From positions 2,046,001 to 2,110,000 of the forward strand of contig NZ_VIVR01000001.1 in the NCBI RefSeq assembly GCF_007828955.1: DNA of 64,000 nt, read 5' to 3'. A program made the position numbers and the translations under genes. Under the pieces are notes generated by a model. The model ran no database searches and was not told the DNA's origin. It worked only from the letters and a program-made list of their open reading frames with translations. Numbering within the stretch: position 1 is the stretch's first letter; each line of letters opens with the position of its first letter. This document shows positions 49,833 to 58,270 of the stretch, one piece after another. This DNA is from Kitasatospora atroaurantiaca. Its GTDB lineage: Bacteria > Actinomycetota > Actinomycetes > Streptomycetales > Streptomycetaceae.

Positions 49833-50777
49833 GTGCTCGTAATCGTCGCCCCTGGACAGGGTGCCCAGACCCCCGGATTCCTCAGCCCTTGGCTTGAGCT
49901 GGACGGCGCCGCCGACCGGTTGAAGCGCTGGTCCGCCGTGGCCGGGCTCGACCTGGTCCACTACGGCACCGAGGCGTCCGAGGAGGAGATCAAGGACACC
50001 GCCGTCGCCCAGCCGCTGCTGGTCGCCGCGGGCCTGCTCACCGCCCGGGCCCTGTTCCCCGACGAGGCCACGGCCCGCAAGCTGGTCGGCGCGGTCGCCG
50101 GCCACAGCGTCGGTGAGATCACCGCGGCCGCCGGTGCGGGTGTGCTCAGCGCACACGAGGCACTGACCTTCGTCCGCGAGCGGAGCCTGGCGATGGCCGA
50201 GGCCGCCGCCGTGACCGCGACCGGGATGACCGCCGTACTCGGCGGGGAACCCGAGGTCGTCGCGGCCAAGCTCGCCGAACACGGTCTGACGGCCGCCAAC
50301 AACAACGGCGGTGGCCAGATCGTCGCGGCCGGCACCCTGGAGCAGCTGGCGGCGCTCAAGGCCGACCCGCCGGCCGGTTCCCGGGTGATCCCGCTCAAGG
50401 TGGCCGGTGCGTTCCACACCGAGCACATGGCCCCGGGCGTGGAGCGGCTCGCCAAGCTGGCGCCCACCCTGACCGTGGCCGACCCGCAGGTCGCGTACGT
50501 CTCCAACAAGGACGGCGAGGTCGTGGCCTCGGGCGCCGAGGTGCTCGACCGTCTGGTGTCGCAGGTGTCCAACCCGGTCCGCTGGGACCTGTGCATGGAG
50601 ACGCTGCAGCAGCTCGGCGCGACGGCCGTGATCGAGCTGGCTCCGGCCGGCACCCTCACCAACCTGGTCAAGCGCAACCTCAAGGGTGTGGCGACGCTGG
50701 CCCTCAAGACCCCCGCCGACCTCGACAAGGCGCGCGCGCTGGTCGAGGAGCACGGCGGTCAGGAGCAGAACGTATGA
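49833..50777 (+). CDS. fabD: Malonyl-CoA:ACP transacylase
   Basis: 314 residues. It loads malonyl units from CoA onto ACP for type II fatty acid synthesis. Landmarks: LVIVAPGQGAQTPGFLSPWL (oxyanion Gln), VAGHSVGEITAAAGAG (nucleophile Ser in G-H-S-x-G), GMTAVLGG, NNNGGGQIVAAG and VAGAFHTEHM (catalytic His). The start has a good ribosome site; the stop overlaps fabH's ATG (ATGA), so translation is coupled. Confidence 0.97.
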   Translation: MLVIVAPGQGAQTPGFLSPWLELDGAADRLKRWSAVAGLDLVHYGTEASEEEIKDTAVAQPLLVAAGLLTARALFPDEATARKLVGAVAGHSVGEITAAAGAGVLSAHEALTFVRERSLAMAEAAAVTATGMTAVLGGEPEVVAAKLAEHGLTAANNNGGGQIVAAGTLEQLAALKADPPAGSRVIPLKVAGAFHTEHMAPGVERLAKLAPTLTVADPQVAYVSNKDGEVVASGAEVLDRLVSQVSNPVRWDLCMETLQQLGATAVIELAPAGTLTNLVKRNLKGVATLALKTPADLDKARALVEEHGGQEQNV

Positions 50778-51805
50778 GCACTCCTCAGATCCGGCCTGCC
50801 TCCGGTGCCCAGTACTCGCGGATCCACGGCGTGGGCGGCTACCGCCCGGTCCGGGTGATCCCGAACGCCGAGGTGCTGAACTGGATCGACTCCTCCGACG
50901 AGTGGATCCGCACGCGCAGCGGCATCGCCGAGCGCCGCTGGGCGGGACCGGAGGAGACCGTCGCCGAGATGTCGGTGCAGGCGGCCGGCAAGGCGATCGC
51001 GCAGGCCGGCATCGCTCCGGAGCAGATCGGCGGCGTGATCGTCGCGACCGTCTCGCACCTCAAGCAGACCCCCGCCATCGCCACCGAGATCGGCCAGCGG
51101 CTCGGCTGCGGGACCGCCCCGGCCTTCGACATCTCCGCCGCCTGCGCGGGCTTCGGCTACGGCCTGAGCCTGGCGGACGGCATGGTGCGCGGCGGCAGCG
51201 CCGACTACGTGCTGGTGATCGGCGTGGAGCGGCTCAGCGACCTGACCGATGTGACGGACCGTTCGACGGCCTTCATCTTCGGCGACGGCGCGGGCGCGGC
51301 CGTGGTCGGCCCGTCGGACACCCCCGGCATCGGCAAGGTGATCTGGGGCTCGGACGGTTCGCAGAAGGACGTCATCTCGCAGACCCAGGCCTGGGACACC
51401 GCCTTCGCCAAGGAGGACGCCGTCAACGGCGTCGGCGGCGAGATCAAGTGGCCCGCGCTGCGGATGGAGGGCCAGGCGGTCTTCCGCTGGGCCGTGTGGG
51501 AGATGGCCAAGGTGGCCCAGCAGGCGCTGGACGCCGCCGGGATCACCGCGGACCAGCTCGGTGCGTTCATCCCGCACCAGGCCAACATGCGCATCACCGA
51601 TGCCATGATCAAGAAGCTGCAGCTGCCCGATTCGGTGCCGGTCGCACGCGACATCGCCGAGACCGGCAACACCTCGGCCGCCTCCATCCCACTGGCGATG
51701 GAGCGCATGCTGGAGAGCGGGGAAGCGAAGAGCGGGGACCTCGCGCTGATCATCGGCTTCGGGGCGGGTCTGGTCTACGCAGCAGCAGTCGTTACTCTCC
51801 CCTAG
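50774..51805 (+). CDS. fabH: 3-oxoacyl-ACP synthase III (KAS III)
   Basis: 343 residues. It starts chain synthesis by condensing an acyl-CoA primer (often branched in streptomycetes) with malonyl-ACP. Catalytic triad visible: Cys in FDISAACAGFGYGL, His in FIPHQANMRI and Asn in ETGNTSAASIPLAM; the Trp/Arg of SDEWIRTRSGIAERRW bind CoA. ATGA overlap with fabD; acpP follows after 110 bp. Length is standard. Confidence 0.97.
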   Translation: MSTPQIRPASGAQYSRIHGVGGYRPVRVIPNAEVLNWIDSSDEWIRTRSGIAERRWAGPEETVAEMSVQAAGKAIAQAGIAPEQIGGVIVATVSHLKQTPAIATEIGQRLGCGTAPAFDISAACAGFGYGLSLADGMVRGGSADYVLVIGVERLSDLTDVTDRSTAFIFGDGAGAAVVGPSDTPGIGKVIWGSDGSQKDVISQTQAWDTAFAKEDAVNGVGGEIKWPALRMEGQAVFRWAVWEMAKVAQQALDAAGITADQLGAFIPHQANMRITDAMIKKLQLPDSVPVARDIAETGNTSAASIPLAMERMLESGEAKSGDLALIIGFGAGLVYAAAVVTLP

Positions 51806-51915
51806 GCATCACCCCCCGTTGCACCACCGTGCCCCGCACCCGCGGGCGCGGCACAGAAAACCTGCCGACTGCCCGCCGGGCAGTGGGTAACCCACAGTGA
51901 AGAGGAGCAGCCACT

Positions 51916-52158
51916 ATGGCTACCAAGGACGAGGTCCTGGAAGGTCTCGCTGAGATCGTCAACGAGATCGCCGGTATCCCGGCCGAGGACGTCGAGCTCG
52001 ACAAGTCCTTCACCGACGACCTGGATGTCGACTCGCTCTCCATGGTCGAGGTCGTCGTGGCCGCCGAGGAGCGCTTCGACGTGAAGATCCCGGACGACGA
52101 GGTCAAGAACCTCAAGACCGTCGGCGACGCCGTGGACTACATCCTCGCCAACGCCTGA
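51916..52158 (+). CDS. acpP: Acyl carrier protein of fatty acid synthesis
   Basis: 80 residues, acidic four-helix ACP. The phosphopantetheine attachment Ser is in DDLDVDSLSMVEVV. It carries growing acyl chains between the fab enzymes. The ATG has GAGGAG upstream. The position between fabH and fabF is the conserved actinobacterial order. A hairpin at 52188-52216 may reduce read-through or stabilise the acpP message. Confidence 0.97.
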   Translation: MATKDEVLEGLAEIVNEIAGIPAEDVELDKSFTDDLDVDSLSMVEVVVAAEERFDVKIPDDEVKNLKTVGDAVDYILANA

Positions 52159-52187
52159 CCCTTCGTCAGTCGCTCCGACTGACCGGT

Positions 52188-52216
52188 CGGCCGGGGTACC
52201 TCCCGTACCCCGGCCG
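52188..52216 (+). terminator. Hairpin between acpP and fabF
   Basis: CGGCCGGGGTAC and GTACCCCGGCCG form a perfect 12-bp stem with a 5-base loop inside the operon, placed to raise acpP mRNA over fabF by attenuation or 3' protection. Confidence 0.7.
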
Positions 52217-52273
52217 CCCAACCCCTCCGGCCCCTCCGCACCCTCCCTGCCACACGTGAGAGAAGAAGAACCA

Positions 52274-53539
52274 GTGACCGCTGAAAACCGCACCGTGGTC
52301 GTCACGGGTATCGGCGCCTTCACGCCGCTGGGCGGCGACGCCGCCTCGTTCTGGGAGGGCCTGCTCGAGGGCCGCTCCGGCGTGGCCGCGCTGACCGAGG
52401 AGTGGGCCGCCGACCTGCCCGTCCGGATCGCCGCGCGCACCGCCGTGGAGCCGGGCGACGTCCTGCCCCGCCCGCTGGCCCGCAAGCTGGACCGCTCGGC
52501 GCAGTTCGCGCTGATCGCGGCCCGCGAGGCCTGGGCCGACGCCGGGTACGAGACCCCGGCCACCGACGAGTCCTCCAAGCTCGCCCCCGAGCGCCTGGGC
52601 GCCGTGATCGCCTCCGGCATCGGCGGGGTGACGACTCTTCTCGACCAGTACGACGTGCTGAAGGAGAAGGGCGTCCGCAAGGTCTCCCCGCACACCGTCC
52701 CGATGCTGATGCCCAACTCCCCGGCGGCCAACGTCGGCCTGGAGGTCGGCGCTCGCGCGGGCGTGCACACCCCCGTCTCCGCCTGTGCCTCCGGCGCCGA
52801 GGCGATCGGCTACGCGATCGAGATGATCCGTACCGGCCGCGCCGACGTCGTGGTGGCCGGCGGCACCGAGGCGGCGATCCACCCGCTGCCGATCGTCGCC
52901 TTCGCCAACATGATGGCGATGTCCAAGAACAACGACGAGCCCGAGCGCGCCTCCCGCCCGTACGACAAGGGCCGGGACGGCTTCGTGCTCGGCGAGGGCG
53001 CCGGCGTGGTCGTGCTGGAGTCGGCGGAGCACGCCGCGGCCCGCGGCGCCCGCGTCTACTGCGAGGCCATCGGCCAGGGCCTGTCCTCGGACGCCCACCA
53101 CATCGCCCAGCCGGAGCCGACCGGCGCCGGTGTGGCCCGCGCCATCTCCCACCTCTTCGAGTTCAACGAGCTGGACAAGGCCGAGGTGGTGCACGTCAAC
53201 GCGCACGCCACCTCGACCCCGCAGGGCGACGTCGCGGAACTGAAGGCGCTCCGCAAGGAGCTCGGCGAGCACCTGGATCACATCGCGGTCTCCGCCACCA
53301 AGTCGATGACCGGCCACCTGCTGGGCGGCGCGGGCGGCATCGAGACCGTGGCCACCGTGCTGGCCCTGCACCACCGCCTCGCCCCGCCGACCATCAACGT
53401 CGACGACCTGGACGACGAGGTGGACGCCGACATCGTGACCGGCGAGCCGCGCAAGCTGCCCGAGGGCCGGATCGCGGCGCTGAACAACTCGTTCGGCTTC
53501 GGCGGCCACAACGTGGTGCTCGCGTTCCGCAGCGTCTGA
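52274..53539 (+). CDS. fabF: 3-oxoacyl-ACP synthase II (KAS II)
   Basis: 421 residues from GTG 52274, with a purine-rich GAGAGAAGAAGAA leader as ribosome site. It elongates acyl-ACP with malonyl-ACP. Active-site Cys in TPVSACASGAEAIGYAI, His in HVNAHATSTPQGDVAEL and His in SMTGHLLGGAGGIE; the N-terminus VVVTGIGAFTPLGGDAASFW and NSFGFGGHNVVLAF end are typical. It is the last fab gene and ends at a palindromic repeat. Confidence 0.97.
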   Translation: MTAENRTVVVTGIGAFTPLGGDAASFWEGLLEGRSGVAALTEEWAADLPVRIAARTAVEPGDVLPRPLARKLDRSAQFALIAAREAWADAGYETPATDESSKLAPERLGAVIASGIGGVTTLLDQYDVLKEKGVRKVSPHTVPMLMPNSPAANVGLEVGARAGVHTPVSACASGAEAIGYAIEMIRTGRADVVVAGGTEAAIHPLPIVAFANMMAMSKNNDEPERASRPYDKGRDGFVLGEGAGVVVLESAEHAAARGARVYCEAIGQGLSSDAHHIAQPEPTGAGVARAISHLFEFNELDKAEVVHVNAHATSTPQGDVAELKALRKELGEHLDHIAVSATKSMTGHLLGGAGGIETVATVLALHHRLAPPTINVDDLDDEVDADIVTGEPRKLPEGRIAALNNSFGFGGHNVVLAFRSV

Positions 53540-53545
53540 CGGTTG

Positions 53546-53634
53546 AACCAGTAGGGGCGCGGGGAACTGCGCGAAACGGAAGACACGGCGCCGTAGCCTT
53601 CCGAATCGCACAGTTCCTCGCGCCCCTACTGGTT
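53546..53634. repeat. Palindromic intergenic repeat, copy 6
   Basis: AACCAGTAGGGGCGCGGGGA at 53546 and its near-perfect inverted copy to 53634, between convergent fabF and DUF3145 genes. The right arm has two substitutions (GCACAGTTCCTCGCG), so this copy is slightly decayed. Confidence 0.85.
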
Positions 53635-53654
53635 GGCCGGTTGCGCCAGAGTTC

Positions 53655-54149
53655 TCAGACCACCTGATGCAGCCAGCGGACGGGCGCGCCCTCGCCCGCG
53701 TAGCGGAAGGGCTCCAGCTCGTCGTCCCACGGCTTGCCCAGCAGCCGGGCCAGGTCGGCCTCCAGGTCGCTGCCCTCGGTCTTGGCCCGGAGCAGTACGG
53801 CCCGCAGCCGGTCCTCCGGGATCAGGATGTCGCCGTGCATTCCGGTCACGGCGTGGAAGATGCCGAGCGCGGGCGTGCTGCTGTAACGCTCGCCCTCGGC
53901 GATGGCGCAGGGCTCGCTGGTGACCTCGTAGCGGATCAACTGCCAGCCGCGCAGGGCGGATGCGAGCTTGGACGCGGTACCGGGCTCCCCCTGCCAGGAG
54001 AGCTCGGCCCGCCAGTGGCCGGGCGCGGCCGGCTGGCGGATCCAGTCGAGGCTGACCCGCACGCCGAGCACGCCCGACACCGCCCACTCGACGTGCGGGC
54101 AGAGCGCGCGGGGCGCGGAGTGGATGTACAGGACTCCACGTGTCGTCAC
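53655..54149 (-). CDS. DUF3145 family protein
   Basis: 164 residues: TTRGVLYIHSAPRALCPHVE, VRVSLDWIRQPAAPGHWRAE, LIRYEVTSEPCAIAEGERYS, IFHAVTGMHGDILIPEDRLR and a C-terminal FRYAGEGAPVRWLHQVV. DUF3145 is an actinobacterial family always found close to the fab operon in streptomycetes as far as I recall; its role is unknown. It is a single gene transcribed towards fabF. An inverted repeat (54274-54309) lies in its upstream region. Confidence 0.9.
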   Translation of the reverse strand: MTTRGVLYIHSAPRALCPHVEWAVSGVLGVRVSLDWIRQPAAPGHWRAELSWQGEPGTASKLASALRGWQLIRYEVTSEPCAIAEGERYSSTPALGIFHAVTGMHGDILIPEDRLRAVLLRAKTEGSDLEADLARLLGKPWDDELEPFRYAGEGAPVRWLHQVV

Positions 54150-54488
54150 CGGGACCTCCAGGCTGTGGACGAGGGTCGCCTTCCCCAGCTGCCTCGTGCC
54201 CGTCGCCGGTCGTGTCCTGCTGCCTGCTGTCTACTGCCTGCCTGAATGTCTGCTGGCTTACTGCCCCCGCGGAGCTCAACTTATTCGACATTAGGTCATC
54301 AAGTTGAGCAAAACGGACAACCTTTCACCCCATGCTAGCCGGATCCCAGGCGGGGTCTACCCCTCGCCCGGATCTCTCCCCCGAACGGCCCCATCCGGGA
54401 GGGATCAACGGTAGCGCCCGCACTCGGACTCCGCGTGACGGCCCGTCGGAACCCGGTGCGTTCACGCCGCCACGCGCCCGTACGCAAA
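54150..54488. promoter_or_regulatory. Upstream region of the DUF3145 gene with an inverted repeat
   Basis: 339 bp without a gene. GCTCAACTT (54274-54282) and AAGTTGAGC (54301-54309) are perfect 9-bp arms separated by 18 bp; they flank an AT-richer stretch and could be an operator around the promoter or a leader hairpin. A CTGCTG/CTGCCTG-rich tract (54215-54265) lies between it and the start. Confidence 0.5.
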
Positions 54489-54520
54489 CCGCTCCCACGG
54501 ACCGGAGTCCATGGGAGCGG
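54489..54520. terminator. Terminator downstream of the Ohr-like gene
   Basis: CCGCTCCCACGG and CCATGGGAGCGG pair over 12 bp with one G-T pair, 18 bp beyond the stop at 54538. Confidence 0.8.
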
Positions 54521-54537
54521 TGCGATCCGACGGTGCG

Positions 54538-54966
54538 TCAGACCAGGCTGAGTGCGACGTCGATGTTGCCGCGGGTGGCGTTGGAGTACGGGCAGACCTG
54601 GTGCGCCTGCTCGACCAGCTGCTGCGCCGTCGCCGCGTCCAGCGCGGGCAGCGTGACGGCGAGGTCGACCGCGAGGCCGTAGCCGCCGGCCGCGTTCGGG
54701 CCGATGCCGACCTTGGCGGTCACCTCGGCGCCGGTGACGTCCGCCTTCGCCCGACGGGCGACCACGAAGAGCGCGCTCTGGAAGCAGGCCGCATACCCGG
54801 CCGCGAAGAGCTGCTCGGGGTTGGTGCCCTCACCGCTGCCGCCGAGCTCCCTGGGCGGGCGGACGGTGACGTCCAGCAGGCCGTCGGAGGAGGCGACGCG
54901 GCCGTCGCGGCCTCCCTCGGCGGTGGCTATGGCGGTGTAGGCGATCTTGGTGGGCTTGCCCGACAT
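54538..54966 (-). CDS. OsmC/Ohr-type organic hydroperoxide resistance protein
   Basis: 142 residues from ATG 54966. The Ohr fold with both redox Cys: NPEQLFAAGYAACFQSAL (first Cys) and VEQAHQVCPYSNATRGN (second Cys); the catalytic Arg/Glu environment is present (SDGLLDVTVRPPRELGG). Ohr reduces organic hydroperoxides using lipoylated partners. It is 41 bp downstream of the oxidoreductase gene on the same strand, so both may be one transcript controlled by the MarR regulator upstream. Confidence 0.92.
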   Translation of the reverse strand: MSGKPTKIAYTAIATAEGGRDGRVASSDGLLDVTVRPPRELGGSGEGTNPEQLFAAGYAACFQSALFVVARRAKADVTGAEVTAKVGIGPNAAGGYGLAVDLAVTLPALDAATAQQLVEQAHQVCPYSNATRGNIDVALSLV

Positions 54967-55007
54967 GAGGTAACTCCTGGCTGTGGTGAGGGAATTGGAA
55001 GGCAGGG

Positions 55008-56033
55008 TCAGGAGGCGAGCCGGACGACCATCTTGCCGGTGTTGTCGCCGCGCAGCAGGCCCAGGAAGGCCTCGGCGGTGTTCTCCACGCCGTCCACGAC
55101 GGTCTCGTCGTAGCGGAGGCTGCCGTCCTTCAGCCAGCCGGCCACCTCGGCCACGAACTGCGGCTGGAGCGCCGCGTGGTCGCGGACCAGCAGGCCCTGC
55201 AGGCGCAGCCGCTTGCCGATGGCGAGCGCCAGGTTGCGCGGTCCGGCCGGGGCGGAGGTGTCGTTGTACTGGGCGATGGCGCCGCACAGGGTCACCCGGC
55301 CGTGGACGTTGAGCGCACCGATGGCGGCCTCGAGGTGGTCACCGCCGACGTTGTCGAAGTAGACGTCGATGCCCTCCGGCGCGGCCTTGGCGAGCTGCTC
55401 GCGGACCGGTCCGTCCTTGTAGTTGAACGCGGCGTCGAAGCCGTAGTCCTCGACGAGCTTGGCCACCTTCTCGGCCGAGCCGGCCGAGCCGATCACCCGG
55501 GCGGCACCCTTGAGCTTGGCGATCTGGCCGACCAGCGAGCCGACCGCACCGGCCGCGCCGGAGACGAAGACGGTGTCGCCCTCCTTGAAGCTCGCGACCT
55601 CCAGCAGACCGGCGTACGCGGTCAGGCCGGGCATGCCGAGAACGCCCAGGTAGTAGGAGAGCGGGGCGAGCTTCGGGTCGACCTTCACCGCGTGCTTGGC
55701 GTCGAGGGTGGCGTACTCGCGCCAGCCGAGCCCGTGCAGCACGGCGTCGCCGACCTCGAATCCGTCGGCCTGCGAGGCGACCACATAGCCGACCGCGCCG
55801 CCGTCCATCGCCGCACCGAGCTGGAACGGCGGGACGTACGACTTCACGTCGTTCATCCGGCCCCGCATGTACGGGTCCACCGACAGGTACTCATTGCGGA
55901 CCAGGATCTCGCCCGGGCCCGGCTGCCTGACCGGGGCCGCGACCAGGGCGAAGTCCTCCGGCTTCGGCCAGCCCTCCGGCCTGGCGGCCAGGTGCCACTC
56001 GCGGGCGGTGGTGGGCGTTGCCTGCTCTGACAT
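55008..56033 (-). CDS. NADP-dependent medium-chain oxidoreductase (leukotriene B4 dehydrogenase / curcumin reductase-like)
   Basis: 341 residues from ATG 56033 with GAGGAG 8 bp upstream. The MDR double-bond-reductase pattern is clear: REWHLAARPEGWPKPEDFAL, NEYLSVDPYMRGRMND, GMPGLTAYAGLLEVASFKEG, VFVSGAAGAVGSLVGQIAKL (NADPH Rossmann loop AxxGxxG), VIGSAGSAEKV, YFDNVGGDHLEAAI. It has no zinc ligands. It reduces activated C=C bonds in enones. Divergent from marR and probably co-transcribed with the Ohr-like gene. Confidence 0.92.
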   Translation of the reverse strand: MSEQATPTTAREWHLAARPEGWPKPEDFALVAAPVRQPGPGEILVRNEYLSVDPYMRGRMNDVKSYVPPFQLGAAMDGGAVGYVVASQADGFEVGDAVLHGLGWREYATLDAKHAVKVDPKLAPLSYYLGVLGMPGLTAYAGLLEVASFKEGDTVFVSGAAGAVGSLVGQIAKLKGAARVIGSAGSAEKVAKLVEDYGFDAAFNYKDGPVREQLAKAAPEGIDVYFDNVGGDHLEAAIGALNVHGRVTLCGAIAQYNDTSAPAGPRNLALAIGKRLRLQGLLVRDHAALQPQFVAEVAGWLKDGSLRYDETVVDGVENTAEAFLGLLRGDNTGKMVVRLAS

Positions 56034-56158
56034 CGATGCGCTCCTCTGGGGCTGGGACTGTCCCCCACGGTTACCGGTCGACCTGAAAGGTTGACCCTTT
56101 AAAGCAATCGTGGACATGAAAGGTTCACGTTGTCAAATGTTCAGCTAGACTGGTTGGC
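56034..56158. promoter_or_regulatory. Operator region between oxidoreductase and marR genes
   Basis: Two direct copies of TGAAAGGTT (56084-56092 and 56117-56125) lie 33 bp apart, about three helical turns; the first overlaps the palindrome AAAGG-TTGAC-CCTTT (56086-56100). Their place between the divergent starts makes them likely MarR sites. Confidence 0.55.
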
Positions 56159-56629
56159 ATGGAGACCCAGACGACCCCGATCGCCCCGCCGCCCGCCGAC
56201 GCGATCACCCGCGAGGTCGTGGACCTCATGGCGGGCCTGGTCGCACTGTTCCACCGCGAGTACGAGGAGGCGGCCGCCGCCCGCTCGCTCACCGGGGCCC
56301 AGGCCAAGGTGCTGGCGCTGCTGCGGCGCGGCCCGATGCCGATGCGGCACATCGCCCAGACGCTGAGCTGCGAGCCGTCCAACATCACCGGCATCGTCGA
56401 CCGCCTGGAGGCCCGCGGCTTCGTCACCCGGGAGGCCGACCCGCAGGACCGCAGGGTCAAGCTGGTCGCCCCCACGGACGCCGGCCAGGCCGCCACTGAG
56501 GAGCTCCGCGAGTCGCTGAACTTCGCCCGCGAGCCGCTGGCCGCCCTCGCCGAGGACGAGCGGACGCAGCTGCGCGACCTGCTGCGCCGGATGCTCGAGG
56601 GCGCGGGCTCGGAGGCCGTCGACGCCTGA
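56159..56629 (+). CDS. MarR-family regulator
   Basis: 156 residues. MarR winged helix with YEEAAAARSLTGAQAKVLAL, RRGPMPMRHIAQTLSCEPSN, ITGIVDRLEARGFVTREADP, QDRRVKLVAPTDAGQAATEE. One Cys (LSCEPSN) sits in the recognition region and could sense oxidants, as in OhrR-type MarR proteins, which would suit the neighbouring Ohr gene. It is divergent from the oxidoreductase-ohr pair, its likely target. Confidence 0.93.
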   Translation: METQTTPIAPPPADAITREVVDLMAGLVALFHREYEEAAAARSLTGAQAKVLALLRRGPMPMRHIAQTLSCEPSNITGIVDRLEARGFVTREADPQDRRVKLVAPTDAGQAATEELRESLNFAREPLAALAEDERTQLRDLLRRMLEGAGSEAVDA

Positions 56630-56783
56630 CGCGAGCACCGCTCGCCGCATGCCGCGGTCAGTGCGGCAAGGATCACCCTTGCCGGATCACGCAAGCGTGT
56701 AACCGTACGCCTCGCCGAACCGTCTATCTGGTGAGAGCCACACCAGCCAGCCGGATCTCCGGGCGGCCGTACAGAGAGCGCTG

Positions 56784-58250
56784 ATGATGACCGACGTGAA
56801 ACGCCGGCCCCCGAGGGGTGCCCGCGCGCCCCGCCGGGCGCGCCTCGCCCGGGCCGCCGGTGCGACCGCCGCCGTCCTGGTGCTGGCCACCGCCGGTGCC
56901 GGTGCCTGGTTCTACCGGCACCTCGACAGCAACATCAGCATCTTCGACCCCGGCGGCATCGCCACCAGCCGCCCGCCGGCCGCCCCGCCCGTCGCCGGCG
57001 GTGGACGCCCGGTCAACGTCCTGCTGCTCGGCTCGGACACCCGGGAGAACGGCAACAGCAGCCTCGGCGGCGGCGAGGAGGGCGTCGGCCACTCCGACAC
57101 CGCCATCCTGCTGCACGTGTACGGCGACCACCGGCACGCCGTCGGCGTCTCGATCCCGCGCGACACCCTGGTCACCATCCCCGCCTGCAGGCTGCCCAGC
57201 GGCAAGTGGACCAGCCCGCACACCGGCCAGATGTTCAACTCCGCCTTCACCATCGGCGAGTACCCCCAGGGCAACCCCGCCTGCACCCAGAACACCGTCG
57301 AGGCGCTCACCGGCCTGCGGGTCGACCACACCATCGTGGTCGACTTCAAGGGCTTCGCGGCGATGACGGACGCCGTACACGGCGTGGACGTCTGCGTCCC
57401 CAACGACGTCGACTCGTACGGCATAAAGCTCGCCAAGGGCCGGCAGACCCTCTCCGGGCAGCAGGCGCTGGACTACGTCCGAGCCCGCCACGGCTTCGGT
57501 GACGGTTCGGACATCGGGCGGGTCAAGCGCCAGCAGGCCTTCCTCTCCTCCCTCATCAAGAAGGTCCAGGGCCAGGGCTTCAACCCCACCACCCTGCTGC
57601 CGCTGGCCGACGCGGCCACCAAGTCGCTGACGGTGGACCCGGGTCTGGGCACCGCGTTGAAGCTCGCCGACTTCGCCCAGTCGCTGCAGAACATCAAGCT
57701 CGGCGACATCAGCTTCGTCACCGTGCCCTGGCGCTACGCGGGCGAGCGGGTCGCCCTGGTCCACCCCGACGTGGACTCCCTGTGGGACCTGCTGCGCAGG
57801 GACCGCACGCTCGACGGCCAGAGCACCGGCCAGGTGACCACGAGCCCGACGCCCTCAGCCACCGCCTCGCCCGCCACCGCCGTCCCCGTTCTGGTCGTCA
57901 ACGGCAGCCGGTCCGGCGGCCTCGCCAAGCAGGCCGCCGAGACCCTCAGGGCCAAGGGCTACGAGGACGTCACCGTCGGCACCGACACCGCGAGCCGCCG
58001 CACCACCGTGATCGGGTACGCCTCCGGCCTGCAGGCGGCCGCCGCGCAACTCGCCCAGTACTTCCCGGGCGCAGACGTCCGGGCCGACGCGAACAGCGAC
58101 GGCGTCACCATCACCCTGGGCCGGGACTACGCCTCGGACGAGAGCTCCACCCCCGCCCCCACGGCCCTCCCCACCGGCGTCCCCACCGCGATCGCGGAGA
58201 ACACCCGCAAGGCCGACACCGACCTCTGCTCCAACCTGACCTTCGGCTGA
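56784..58250 (+). CDS. LytR-CpsA-Psr (LCP) family protein with LytR_C domain
   Basis: 488 residues. A short basic cytoplasmic N-terminus, one membrane helix (GATAAVLVLATAGAGAWFY, about 28-46), then the extracytoplasmic LCP domain (about 75-265: RPVNVLLLGSDTREN, HSDTAILLHVYGDH, VGVSIPRDTLVTIPAC, DHTIVVDFKGFAAMTDAVHG, ALDYVRARHGFGDGSDIGRV, RQQAF) with the Arg/Asp pyrophosphate-binding residues, and a C-terminal LytR_C domain (about 355-450). LCP enzymes attach teichoic or other glycopolymers to peptidoglycan. It stands alone. Confidence 0.93.
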   Translation: MMTDVKRRPPRGARAPRRARLARAAGATAAVLVLATAGAGAWFYRHLDSNISIFDPGGIATSRPPAAPPVAGGGRPVNVLLLGSDTRENGNSSLGGGEEGVGHSDTAILLHVYGDHRHAVGVSIPRDTLVTIPACRLPSGKWTSPHTGQMFNSAFTIGEYPQGNPACTQNTVEALTGLRVDHTIVVDFKGFAAMTDAVHGVDVCVPNDVDSYGIKLAKGRQTLSGQQALDYVRARHGFGDGSDIGRVKRQQAFLSSLIKKVQGQGFNPTTLLPLADAATKSLTVDPGLGTALKLADFAQSLQNIKLGDISFVTVPWRYAGERVALVHPDVDSLWDLLRRDRTLDGQSTGQVTTSPTPSATASPATAVPVLVVNGSRSGGLAKQAAETLRAKGYEDVTVGTDTASRRTTVIGYASGLQAAAAQLAQYFPGADVRADANSDGVTITLGRDYASDESSTPAPTALPTGVPTAIAENTRKADTDLCSNLTFG

Positions 58251-58270
58251 CCGGCGACCGATCCCAGGGG

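Noticed and set aside
49833..53539. fab genes considered as part of a type II polyketide cluster
   Set aside because: Order FasR-FabD-FabH-ACP-FabF with a Cys-containing FabF and no chain-length factor is primary fatty acid synthesis.
22416..53634. Palindromic repeats considered as CRISPR units
   Set aside because: Copies are single, kilobases apart, with no spacers or cas genes.
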